Of a stretch of DNA of 64,000 bases, positions 9,227-16,430 are shown piece by piece. The stretch's first letter is position 1; every line of letters begins with the position of its first letter. Source of the stretch: Pararhodobacter sp. (lineage in GTDB: Bacteria; Pseudomonadota; Alphaproteobacteria; Rhodobacterales; Rhodobacteraceae); assembly GCF_034676545.1 (NCBI RefSeq), contig NZ_JAUCBZ010000015.1:3131001-3195000 (forward strand), given 5' to 3'. Made by a program: the position numbers and the translations under genes. Under the pieces are notes generated by a model. That model worked only from the letters and a program-made list of their open reading frames with translations. It had not been told where the DNA came from and made no database searches.

Positions 9227-10285
9227 ATGTCAAAGCCGCCAAAGCCAACCCCCACCGAAACCGTCAAGGACGGCGACCGGATCGCCAAGGTTCTGGCGCG
9301 CGCCGGGATCGCCTCGAGGCGCGGCGCCGAGATCGTCATCGCCGAGGGGCGCGTGGCGGTGAATGGCGTGCGCATCGACAGCCCGGCGTTGAACATCGCG
9401 CCGGGTGACAAGATCACCGTCGATGGCAAACCCCTGTCCAAGCCCGAGCCGACCCGCGTCTGGATGTATCACAAGCCGCTGGGCCTCGTGACCTCCGAGC
9501 GCGATGAAAAAGGCCGCGCCACGGTGTTTGACAACCTGCCCGAGGAAATGCCCCGCGTCATGTCGATTGGACGGCTCGACCTCAACTCCGAAGGCTTGCT
9601 GCTGCTGACCAACGATGGCGAGCTGAAACGGCGGCTCGAATTGCCGGCGACGGGCTGGTTGCGCAAATATCGCGTGCGCGTCAACGGCACCCCGACCGAG
9701 GCATCCGTCGCCCCGCTCAAGCGCGGCATCACCATTGACGGCGAGCGTTTCCAGCCGATGATGGTCACCATCGACAAGCAGCAGGGCGCGAATGCGTGGC
9801 TGACGATCGGCATCCGCGAGGGGCGCAACCGCGAGGTTCGGCGCGCGATGGACTCCATTGGCCTGACCGTCAACCGCTTGATCCGCGTCGCCTATGGTCC
9901 CTTCCAACTGGGCAACCTTGCCGCCGGGGCCGTCGAAGAACTGCGCCCCAAGGCCCTGCGCGACCAGTTGGGGTTGCAAGTCGATGAGGTCGCCGAGGGC
10001 CGCGCCGCGCCGATGACGCAGGTCAAACCGGCGGCAAAGCCCGCGCGCAAACCCTCCACCGGCAGCGCCGGCGCCCGCAAAGAACTGCGCACCGACACCC
10101 AGGACCCCGCCCGCAAAGCGCCCTCGGGCAAGGATGACGCGCCGGGCCGCAAATCCTGGGGCACCAAGTCTCACGGTGGCGGCCGCGCCGGTGCCGATGG
10201 CACGGCGACCAAACCCCGATCCTGGGGCACGAAATCGGCGCGCCCGCCGTCCTCTTCGCCTCGCAAGCCCGGCCCATCGCGTTAA
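9227..10285 (+). CDS. rluB: 23S rRNA pseudouridine synthase, RsuA/RluB family
   Basis: A 352-residue enzyme. It has an S4 RNA-binding domain at about residues 14-70 (DRIAKVLARAGIASRRGAE...) and a catalytic domain with SIGRLDLNSEGLLLLTNDG carrying the catalytic Asp. A long low-complexity basic tail (about 270-352) repeats the short motif SWGTKS. Such Lys/Arg/Gly-rich tails are common in RluB proteins. RluB makes pseudouridine 2605 in 23S rRNA; RsuA or RluE specificity cannot be excluded from sequence alone. Start ATG 9227, divergent from tadA. Confidence 0.9.
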   Translation: MSKPPKPTPTETVKDGDRIAKVLARAGIASRRGAEIVIAEGRVAVNGVRIDSPALNIAPGDKITVDGKPLSKPEPTRVWMYHKPLGLVTSERDEKGRATVFDNLPEEMPRVMSIGRLDLNSEGLLLLTNDGELKRRLELPATGWLRKYRVRVNGTPTEASVAPLKRGITIDGERFQPMMVTIDKQQGANAWLTIGIREGRNREVRRAMDSIGLTVNRLIRVAYGPFQLGNLAAGAVEELRPKALRDQLGLQVDEVAEGRAAPMTQVKPAAKPARKPSTGSAGARKELRTDTQDPARKAPSGKDDAPGRKSWGTKSHGGGRAGADGTATKPRSWGTKSARPPSSSPRKPGPSR

Positions 10286-10303
10286 TCAGGTCGGTTCCCC
10301 GCT

Positions 10304-10360
10304 TTTCAAGCACCGGTAAACTGTCTTATAGTCTTGAACCGACTGTCAGGACGCCTGACA
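10304..10360 (+). promoter_or_regulatory. Putative promoter and 17-bp palindromic operator upstream of the XpaC-TelA module
   Basis: TATAGT at 10327-10332 is a good -10 hexamer with a weak -35 (TTTCAA, 10304-10309) 17 bp upstream. Just downstream, where a repressor would block the start of transcription, lies a perfect palindrome TGTCAGG-ACG-CCTGACA (10344-10360). It sits between the RluB gene and the first gene of the module, so it is the natural control point. Regulator unknown. Confidence 0.4.
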
Positions 10361-10406
10361 CTCATCGCAACGCGCGCCCGCCGATGCGCAAGACAGGAAT
10401 GTGCCC

Positions 10407-10487
10407 GTGACCTCGCGTGGACTGCAATACACAGCCTACATGCTCTTGATGGCCTTGATTCTCTACGCCCGGATTGTGGGGGGCTGA
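10407..10487 (+). CDS. 26-residue predicted membrane microprotein
   Basis: A GTG start (10407) lies 8 nt after AGGA and opens a short frame MTSRGLQYTAYMLLMALILYARIVGG that stops 4 nt before the ATG of the XpaC gene. Residues 8-22 form one hydrophobic helix. The Shine-Dalgarno sequence, the membrane-helix composition and the tight spacing to xpaC argue for a real small protein, but there is no homology evidence. An in-frame GTG at 10401 is a less well spaced alternative. Confidence 0.45.
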   Translation: MTSRGLQYTAYMLLMALILYARIVGG

Positions 10488-10491
10488 CGCT

Positions 10492-11403
10492 ATGGCAAAA
10501 CGGTTCGGTGGTGCCTACAGCCCCGGTGGAAACCCACGCCCGACCGCTGGTCAGACCACGGCCAGCGCGAAGCCTCCAGCCATCAAACGGCTGAATCCGG
10601 TCGGCTTGCGTGTCAATCTGCTGTTTGTCGTCCCCTTTCTCTGGGCGTTCAGTGCGTTTTTCCGCAGTTCGGCGGGCATGGTTCAACATCTCGGCGTGTT
10701 CGGCCTGATGCTGTTCAGCGCCTGGTTGACGCGCGAAGGCGTGATCGCCCATGACGCCTATGATCAACGCCGCATTGCGCGCCGCCCGGCGATCCCGCGC
10801 AAGGTGTTCGGCTCGGTGATCATGGGTCTGGCGCTGGCGCTGGCCGGGTTTGGCAGCGACGCGAACCTCACCAACGCCCTGATCTTTGGCGTTCTGGGCG
10901 CAGGGCTTCACCTGGCCTCCTTTGGCCTCGACCCGATGGGCGACAAGGGCATGGAGGGCGTTGACGAGTTCCAGACCGACCGCGTCGCCCGCGCCGTTGA
11001 CGAGGCCGAGGATTTGCTCGAGGCGATGTCCGACGCCATCAAACGCGCGCGCAATCGCCAGATCGAGACCCGCCTGGCCGATTTTCAGGCGCATGTCCGC
11101 ACCTTGCTGAGCGCCGTGCAGGATGACCCCGCGCAATTGTCGGCGGTTCGGCGCTATATGGGCGTCTATTTGCGCGGCGCGCGGGATGCCACCGTGAAAT
11201 TCGCCGATCTTTACGCCCGCACCCGCGACGAGACCGCGCGGCAGGAATACATTGACCTCCTTGATGACCTTCAAGAGAATTTCATGCTGCGCACAGAAAC
11301 CTTAATTGACAGTAACCGTCAGGCGTTGGACATCGAAATGGATGTTCTGCGCGAGCGGCTTGAACGCGAAGGTCTGCGCCCTGCCGACCCCGACCCCCAT
11401 TGA
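10492..11403 (+). CDS. XpaC-family membrane protein (5-bromo-4-chloroindolyl phosphate hydrolysis protein)
   Basis: A 303-residue protein. A Gly/Pro-rich N-terminus is followed by closely spaced TM helices (about 43-60, 65-80, 100-120, 125-140), then a long charged helical C-terminal domain (about 150-303) with coiled-coil character. This is the XpaC layout. XpaC was named for an indirect phosphatase phenotype in Bacillus; its biochemical role is unknown and it repeatedly neighbours TelA genes. Here it precedes the TelA gene by 48 bp. Probably an inner-membrane partner of TelA. Confidence 0.85.
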   Translation: MAKRFGGAYSPGGNPRPTAGQTTASAKPPAIKRLNPVGLRVNLLFVVPFLWAFSAFFRSSAGMVQHLGVFGLMLFSAWLTREGVIAHDAYDQRRIARRPAIPRKVFGSVIMGLALALAGFGSDANLTNALIFGVLGAGLHLASFGLDPMGDKGMEGVDEFQTDRVARAVDEAEDLLEAMSDAIKRARNRQIETRLADFQAHVRTLLSAVQDDPAQLSAVRRYMGVYLRGARDATVKFADLYARTRDETARQEYIDLLDDLQENFMLRTETLIDSNRQALDIEMDVLRERLEREGLRPADPDPH

Positions 11404-11451
11404 TCGCATCTCGCAAGGCGAACGCACCAATGCCCGTGAAAGGAAATATTT

Positions 11452-12486
11452 ATGTCTGATCAGGTCCGCAAACAGGCTGAAGAGCTGACCACCGCCATCG
11501 CCGAAGCGTCGCAATTGAACCTGCCCGAACCGGTTGGCGAACTCATCACCCTGGAACAAGCCGCCGAGCCCGAGGCGAACGCCATTCGCAGCCGCATGAA
11601 CGAGATCGACATGGAGTCGACCAGCTCGATCATCGGCTTTGGCTCACGCGCGCAGCTTGAATTGCAGACCATCAGCCAGGCCATGCTGAACGACGTGCGC
11701 AACAAGGATGTCGGCCCCGCCGGTGACAGCCTGCGCCAGATCGTCACCACGATCCGCGGCTTTTCGGTCAGCGAACTCGACACCCGCCGCGAGCGCAGCT
11801 GGTGGGAGCGCCTGACCGGCAAAGCCGCGCCGCTGGCCAATTTCATGGCGCGGTATGAGACGGTTCAAGGCCAGATCGACAACATCTCCGAGAACCTGCT
11901 GAACCACGAAACCGTGCTGCTCAAGGACATCAAGTCCTTGGATCTGTTGTACGAAAAGACGCTGGATTTCTATAACGAGCTGGCGTTGTACATTGCCGCG
12001 GGTGAGGAGAAGATCAGGGAACTCGACAGCACGACGATCCCGGCCAAAGAGGTCGAGGTTCAGGCCGCCAGTGAAAACGACACGATCATCCGCGCCCAGG
12101 AATTGCGCGACCTGCGCGCCGCACGCGACGATCTGGAGCGCCGGGTCCACGATCTGAAACTGACGCGCCAGGTCACCATGCAGTCGCTGCCCTCGATCCG
12201 GCTGGTGCAGGAAAATGACAAATCACTGGTCACCAAGATCAACTCGACGCTGGTCAACACCGTGCCCCTTTGGGAAACGCAACTGGCGCAGTCGCTGACC
12301 ATCCAGCGCTCGCGCGATGCCGCCAAGGCGATCCGCTCGGCGAACGATCTGACCAATGAATTGCTCAACAAGAACGCCGACAACCTGCGCCAGACCAACC
12401 GCGAGGTGCGCGAGCAGATGGAGCGCGGCGTCTTTGACATCGAGGCCGTGAAACACGCCAACGAGCAGTTGATCGCCACGATTTAG
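11452..12486 (+). CDS. TelA-family toxic anion resistance protein, C-terminally truncated by in-frame TAG
   Basis: A 344-residue, mostly alpha-helical soluble protein of the TelA (toxic anion resistance) family, preceded by GGAAA. TelA/KlaA relatives are linked to tellurite and antimicrobial stress and usually sit next to XpaC. The frame ends at TAG 12484-12486, just after KHANEQLIATI. The reading frame continues without another stop for 43 codons to TGA at 12616-12618 and encodes the expected conserved TelA tail (DSLQIADAGKAKRAQAEEEL...). The TAG sits where I would expect a Glu codon (GAG), one substitution away. So the gene is either recently truncated or carries a sequence error. The full-length product would be 388 residues. 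Confidence 0.9.
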   Translation: MSDQVRKQAEELTTAIAEASQLNLPEPVGELITLEQAAEPEANAIRSRMNEIDMESTSSIIGFGSRAQLELQTISQAMLNDVRNKDVGPAGDSLRQIVTTIRGFSVSELDTRRERSWWERLTGKAAPLANFMARYETVQGQIDNISENLLNHETVLLKDIKSLDLLYEKTLDFYNELALYIAAGEEKIRELDSTTIPAKEVEVQAASENDTIIRAQELRDLRAARDDLERRVHDLKLTRQVTMQSLPSIRLVQENDKSLVTKINSTLVNTVPLWETQLAQSLTIQRSRDAAKAIRSANDLTNELLNKNADNLRQTNREVREQMERGVFDIEAVKHANEQLIATI

Positions 12487-12618
12487 GACAGCTTGCAGAT
12501 TGCCGATGCCGGCAAAGCCAAACGCGCCCAGGCCGAGGAGGAACTGCGGAAGATGGAAGCCGAGTTGCGCGATTCCCTGTCAGCGGCGAAGGCCCGTGAA
12601 ACGCAACCGGCGGCTTGA
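12484..12618 (+). other. In-frame continuation of the telA reading frame after the TAG codon
   Basis: The stretch from the TAG (12484) to TGA (12618) stays in the telA frame. It encodes a helical, charged tail that looks like the normal end of TelA proteins, including QIADAGKAKRAQAEEELRKM. The next gene (GTG 12596) overlaps this tail by 23 bp, matching the tight packing of the rest of the operon and supporting TGA 12618 as the ancestral stop. Confidence 0.75.
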
Positions 12619-13576
12619 CCCGCGCCTGTATCGCACCAAAGCAAGCGTCACGGTGACGCTTGCCGCCGTCATGGGATTGGTCGGCTGCGCCTCGTTGCAG
12701 CCGGGCCAGCCCAGAGGCAGCTCGATTGCCGCGCCGCGCCGCCCGGCGGAAATCGTGACAACGGACCCGGCTTCGGTCGAATTGACCGCCTATTACACGC
12801 GCATTCAGGACGAGCGGGTCGCCAACCGCCTGATGCGCACCGACACGGGCGCGCAAGAGGTGCCGGTCACCGCCTCGCGCCTTGCGGAAACCTATATCCA
12901 GGTCGCCCTGCGCGAGGAACATGCGCGCGGACCCCTGGGCTTTGGCGGCGGCGCCGACAGTGTTCTGCGCCGGTGGGAGGCCCCGGTCGTCTACACGTTG
13001 GAATTCGGCCCCAGCGTCGGGCGCGAACGCCGGTTGCAAGATCACGCGCAGGTCGTGCGCTTGGCAAGCCGTCTGGCACAGGCTTCGGGCCACCCGATTT
13101 CCACCGCGCCGCTGGGGTCAACGCAGGGCAATTTTCACGTCCTTGTCCTCTCGGAAACCGAACGGCGCGCGGCGGGCCCCCGCATTCGCGCCATTGTGCC
13201 GGGCATTGACGATGCCGCTGTCACCTTGATCACCGAAATGCCACGCGAGACCTTCTGCCTGGTCATGGCGTTTTCGCGCGATGGCAGCGCCGTTTACTCC
13301 GAGGCCGTCGCCATTGTACGCGCCGAGCACCCCGACCTGACTCGGCTGGCCTGTTACCACGAGGAACTGACGCAGGGGCTTGGGTTGGCCTCGGACAGCA
13401 GCCAAGCGCGGCCTTCGATTTTCAATGATGATCAGGAATTTGCCCTGCTGACAGATCAAGATCTTTTGATGCTGAAAATGCACTATGACCCCCGTTTGCG
13501 CCCCGGAATGACCCGTTCTCAAGCCAGCACCCTCATCTTTACCATTGCCTCCGAGCTTGCTGCGGGCGAAAGTTGA
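12596..13576 (+). CDS. DUF2927 lipoprotein
   Basis: A 326-residue predicted lipoprotein: basic N-terminus, hydrophobic run and lipobox LVGC (Cys about residue 24). The C-terminal two-thirds match the DUF2927 pattern, including FNDDQEFALLTDQDLLMLKM and YDPRLRPGM near the end. It may fold like a zincin-type peptidase, but I see no clear HExxH. The GTG start at 12596 was chosen because it begins just ahead of the signal sequence; a longer upstream frame would run deep into the TelA tail. It lies between TelA and the SPFH gene, all on one strand. Function unknown; likely the envelope-facing component of this module. Confidence 0.82.
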   Translation: MKRNRRLDPRLYRTKASVTVTLAAVMGLVGCASLQPGQPRGSSIAAPRRPAEIVTTDPASVELTAYYTRIQDERVANRLMRTDTGAQEVPVTASRLAETYIQVALREEHARGPLGFGGGADSVLRRWEAPVVYTLEFGPSVGRERRLQDHAQVVRLASRLAQASGHPISTAPLGSTQGNFHVLVLSETERRAAGPRIRAIVPGIDDAAVTLITEMPRETFCLVMAFSRDGSAVYSEAVAIVRAEHPDLTRLACYHEELTQGLGLASDSSQARPSIFNDDQEFALLTDQDLLMLKMHYDPRLRPGMTRSQASTLIFTIASELAAGES

Positions 13577-13632
13577 CCCCGAATGCTGCCGGGCGCGCCC
13601 CGTTCAAGACCGATTATTTGCAGGAGTCCCTT

Positions 13633-14760
13633 ATGGTTTTCAACTTTCTCAAAGGTCAGTTCATTGACGTCATCGAATGGCTGGACGACAGCCGGGATAC
13701 GTTGGTCTACCGTTTTGAACGCTACGGCAACAACATCATGATGGGCGCCAAACTCACGGTGCGCGAGGGGCAAGCGGCGGTGTTCATCCACGAAGGCCAG
13801 ATGGCCGATGTGTTCGGTCCCGGCCTTTATGAGCTGGAAACCAATAACATGCCGTTAATGACGGCGCTGCAACATTGGGATCACGGCTTTGACTCGCCGT
13901 TCAAGTCGGAAATCTACTTCGTCAACACCCGGCGCTTTCCCGGCCTGAAATGGGGCACCCAGAACCCGATCATGCTGCGCGACCCGGAATTCGGTGCGCT
14001 GCGGTTGCGGGCCTTTGGCAGCTACACGATCCGCGTCACCGATCCGTCCAAATTCATGACCGAGATTGTCGGCACCGATGGCGAGTTCACCGAGGATGAA
14101 ATCTCCGGCCAGATCCGCAATATCGTCGTGCAAAAAGTCAGTCAGGCGCTGGCCGCCAGCGGCATTCCCGCGTTGGATATGGCCGCGAACACCGGCGATC
14201 TGTCGAATATCGTCGGCACAGCGATCGAGCCGACCCTGACCGAGTACGGCCTGTCGATGCCGGAACTCTATATCGAAAACATTTCCCTGCCGCCCGAGGT
14301 CGAAAAAGTCCTCGACCAGCGCAGTTCGATGGGGATCGTCGGCGATCTCAACAAATACACCCAGTTTTCCGCCGCCCAAGCCATGCAAACCGCGGCCTCG
14401 GCGGGGGGCGACAGCGCGATGGGCGCGGGCATGGGCATGGGGATGGGCATGGGCATGGCGCAAACCATGGCCAACGCGATGTCCGGCAACGCCCAGCAAC
14501 CCGCCGCGCAACCCGCCGCCGCAGCGCCACCACCCCCGCCTCCGCCACCCGCCGCGACCGTCTGGCATGTGGCCGTGAACGGTGAAACCAAAGGGCCCTT
14601 TGGCGCCGATGCGTTGCGTCAGATGCTGGCGCAAGGCAGTTTGACGCGCGAAACCCTGGTCTGGACCGCCGGTCAGGATGGCTGGAAAAAGGCCGGTGAG
14701 GTCTCCGGGCTTGCCAGCCTCTTTGCCTCCGTGCCGCCACCGCCGCCACCCGCGGGCTAA
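13633..14760 (+). CDS. SPFH-domain protein with C-terminal GYF_2 domain
   Basis: A 375-residue protein of the SPFH (stomatin/prohibitin/flotillin-like) class often labelled 'virion core protein'. The SPFH region spans about residues 30-240. A low-complexity linker follows with five consecutive Gly-Met pairs (about 265-275) and an Ala/Pro block (about 293-310). A GYF_2 domain (about 313-370, WHVAVNGETKGPFGADALRQ) should bind proline-rich partners. Start ATG 13633 follows CAGGAG. The DNA under the Gly-Met run is a GGGCAT-type hexamer repeat. Its zinc-ribbon neighbour begins 3 bp downstream, a pairing seen in many bacteria. Probably a membrane-associated scaffold. Confidence 0.88.
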   Translation: MVFNFLKGQFIDVIEWLDDSRDTLVYRFERYGNNIMMGAKLTVREGQAAVFIHEGQMADVFGPGLYELETNNMPLMTALQHWDHGFDSPFKSEIYFVNTRRFPGLKWGTQNPIMLRDPEFGALRLRAFGSYTIRVTDPSKFMTEIVGTDGEFTEDEISGQIRNIVVQKVSQALAASGIPALDMAANTGDLSNIVGTAIEPTLTEYGLSMPELYIENISLPPEVEKVLDQRSSMGIVGDLNKYTQFSAAQAMQTAASAGGDSAMGAGMGMGMGMGMAQTMANAMSGNAQQPAAQPAAAAPPPPPPPPAATVWHVAVNGETKGPFGADALRQMLAQGSLTRETLVWTAGQDGWKKAGEVSGLASLFASVPPPPPPAG

Positions 14761-14763
14761 ACC

Positions 14764-15882
14764 ATGAGTACCGCCCAGACCCCTCCGCCGCAGCCCACCG
14801 ACGCGCACCGTTTCCCCTGCGAGAATTGCGGCGCGCAATTGCGCTATGCGCCCGGGCAGCAACGGCTGACCTGCCAATATTGCGGCCACGAGCAAGAGAT
14901 CCCGTTCAGCGACGAGCAGCGCAATCAGGCGTTGACCACGATGGACCTGCGCGAGGCTTTGGCCAACCATCTGCCGCCCGAGGCCATCGAAGAAACCCGC
15001 ATTCTGAGCTGCGAAAACTGCGGCGCGCAGGTCGAATTCGACCCCGCGCAACACGCCGCGCAATGTCCATTCTGCAGCTCCCCCGTCGTCACCGACACCG
15101 GAACCCAGCGGCATATCAAACCCGCCGCCGTGCTGCCGTTCAAGATTTCGGAACGCGACGCCCATGACTCGATGCGCAAATGGCTGGGGCGCTTGTGGTT
15201 CGCGCCCTCCAAGCTCAAGCAATTCGCCCGTTCGGATGGCTCGCGGCTTGATGGTCTCTATGTGCCCTATTGGTCCTTCGATTCCGACACGCAATCGCAA
15301 TATACCGGCGAGCGCGGGGACGCCTATTATGAGACCCGCACGGTGATGCGCGACGGAAAGCAGACCACCGAACAGGTCCGCAAGATCCGCTGGACCCGCG
15401 TGTCGGGCCGCGTCGCGCGCAAGTTCACGGATATGTTGATCATGGCCGCGCAATCCCTGCCGCGCCAATATGTTCGCGGGCTGGAACCGTGGATGCTGGC
15501 CGATCTCGCGCCCTACAACCCGCAATTCCTCTCGGGGTTTCGGGCCGAGGGCTATACCGTGGAGCTGCCCGACGGCCACGACTTGGCGCTCGAGCGCATG
15601 GATGACGTCATCAAACAGGACGTGCGGCGCAGCATCGGCGGTGATGAGCAGCGCGTGCATTCGGTCAACACAACCCATGCGGATGAGCGTTTCAAGCATC
15701 TTTTGCTGCCGATCTGGATGGCCGCCTATCAGTATCGCGGCAAAACCTTTCGCTTTGTGGTGAACGGGCAAACCGGCAAGGTGCAGGGCGAACGTCCGTG
15801 GTCGGTCTGGAAAATCGCCGGGGCCGTGACCTTGGCGGTGATCGCCGCCGCGGCCTATATCTACTTTTCGCAGGGCAAATAA
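14764..15882 (+). CDS. Double zinc-ribbon membrane protein paired with the SPFH protein
   Basis: A 372-residue protein. Two zinc ribbons are visible: CENCGAQL...CQYCGHE (about 19-45) and CENCGAQV...CPFCSSP (about 83-110). A large conserved beta-rich middle region follows, then one TM helix at the extreme C-terminus (AGAVTLAVIAAAAYIYF), so it is probably tail-anchored with the ribbons in the cytoplasm. Databases often call such proteins 'primosomal protein N-prime-like' because of the ribbons; there are no helicase motifs here. Its stop overlaps the dtd start (TAATG). Confidence 0.83.
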   Translation: MSTAQTPPPQPTDAHRFPCENCGAQLRYAPGQQRLTCQYCGHEQEIPFSDEQRNQALTTMDLREALANHLPPEAIEETRILSCENCGAQVEFDPAQHAAQCPFCSSPVVTDTGTQRHIKPAAVLPFKISERDAHDSMRKWLGRLWFAPSKLKQFARSDGSRLDGLYVPYWSFDSDTQSQYTGERGDAYYETRTVMRDGKQTTEQVRKIRWTRVSGRVARKFTDMLIMAAQSLPRQYVRGLEPWMLADLAPYNPQFLSGFRAEGYTVELPDGHDLALERMDDVIKQDVRRSIGGDEQRVHSVNTTHADERFKHLLLPIWMAAYQYRGKTFRFVVNGQTGKVQGERPWSVWKIAGAVTLAVIAAAAYIYFSQGK

Positions 15883-16319
15883 TGCGGGCATTGCTTCAAC
15901 GGGTGACCGAGGCGTCGGTCTCGGTTGACGGCGCGGTTGTCGGCGCAACCGGGCCGGGGCTGCTGATCTTCGTGTGCGCGATGCAGGGCGACGACACGAA
16001 AAGCGCGCAGGATCTGGCGGCCAAGATCCTGAAATTGCGCATGTTTCGCGATGACGCGGGCAAAACCAACCGCAGCTTGGTCGATGTTGGCGGGGGCGTT
16101 CTGGTGGTCAGCCAGTTCACCTTGGCGGCCGATACCTCGCGCGGAAACCGCCCCGGCTTTTCCACCGCCGCGCCCCCCGACCTGGGCCGGGCCCTCTATG
16201 AGCAGTTTGCAGATGTGTTTGCCGCCCATGGCATTGCGACCGCGCGCGGGGTTTTTGGCGCAGAAATGCAGGTCGCGTTGGTCAATGATGGGCCGATGAC
16301 GCTCTGGCTCGACGTATAA
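15882..16319 (+). CDS. dtd: D-aminoacyl-tRNA deacylase
   Basis: A 145-residue proofreading enzyme that hydrolyses D-aminoacyl-tRNAs (and glycyl-tRNA-Ala). Both active-site signatures are present: SQFTL at 77-81 and the cross-subunit Gly-cisPro motif NDGPMT at 135-140. ATG 15882 shares one base with the stop of the upstream zinc-ribbon gene. Length is normal. It is probably co-transcribed with the upstream module but functionally separate. Confidence 0.97.
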   Translation: MRALLQRVTEASVSVDGAVVGATGPGLLIFVCAMQGDDTKSAQDLAAKILKLRMFRDDAGKTNRSLVDVGGGVLVVSQFTLAADTSRGNRPGFSTAAPPDLGRALYEQFADVFAAHGIATARGVFGAEMQVALVNDGPMTLWLDV

Positions 16320-16430
16320 CAGCGCGATCTGGTCGAAAATCCCGGTTGCTTTGGGCTGTGGTCTCGCCACACTATCGGGGCGCGAACCGATTGCGCCGCC
16401 CCCTGCCCGTCTTTCATTTTGGAGCCCCCT

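Noticed and set aside
10344..10360. PpsR/CrtJ site (TGT-N12-ACA)
   Set aside because: The spacing here is N11, and no photosynthesis gene is nearby; kept only as an unassigned palindrome.
12484..12486. Pyrrolysine read at the TAG in telA
   Set aside because: No pyrrolysine machinery is seen, TelA is not a known Pyl protein, and the MttB-like gene in the same window has no internal TAG, so the organism gives no sign of using Pyl.
14426..14460. Tandem hexamers as a CRISPR or VNTR locus
   Set aside because: They are in-frame codons of the SPFH protein linker and have no spacers.
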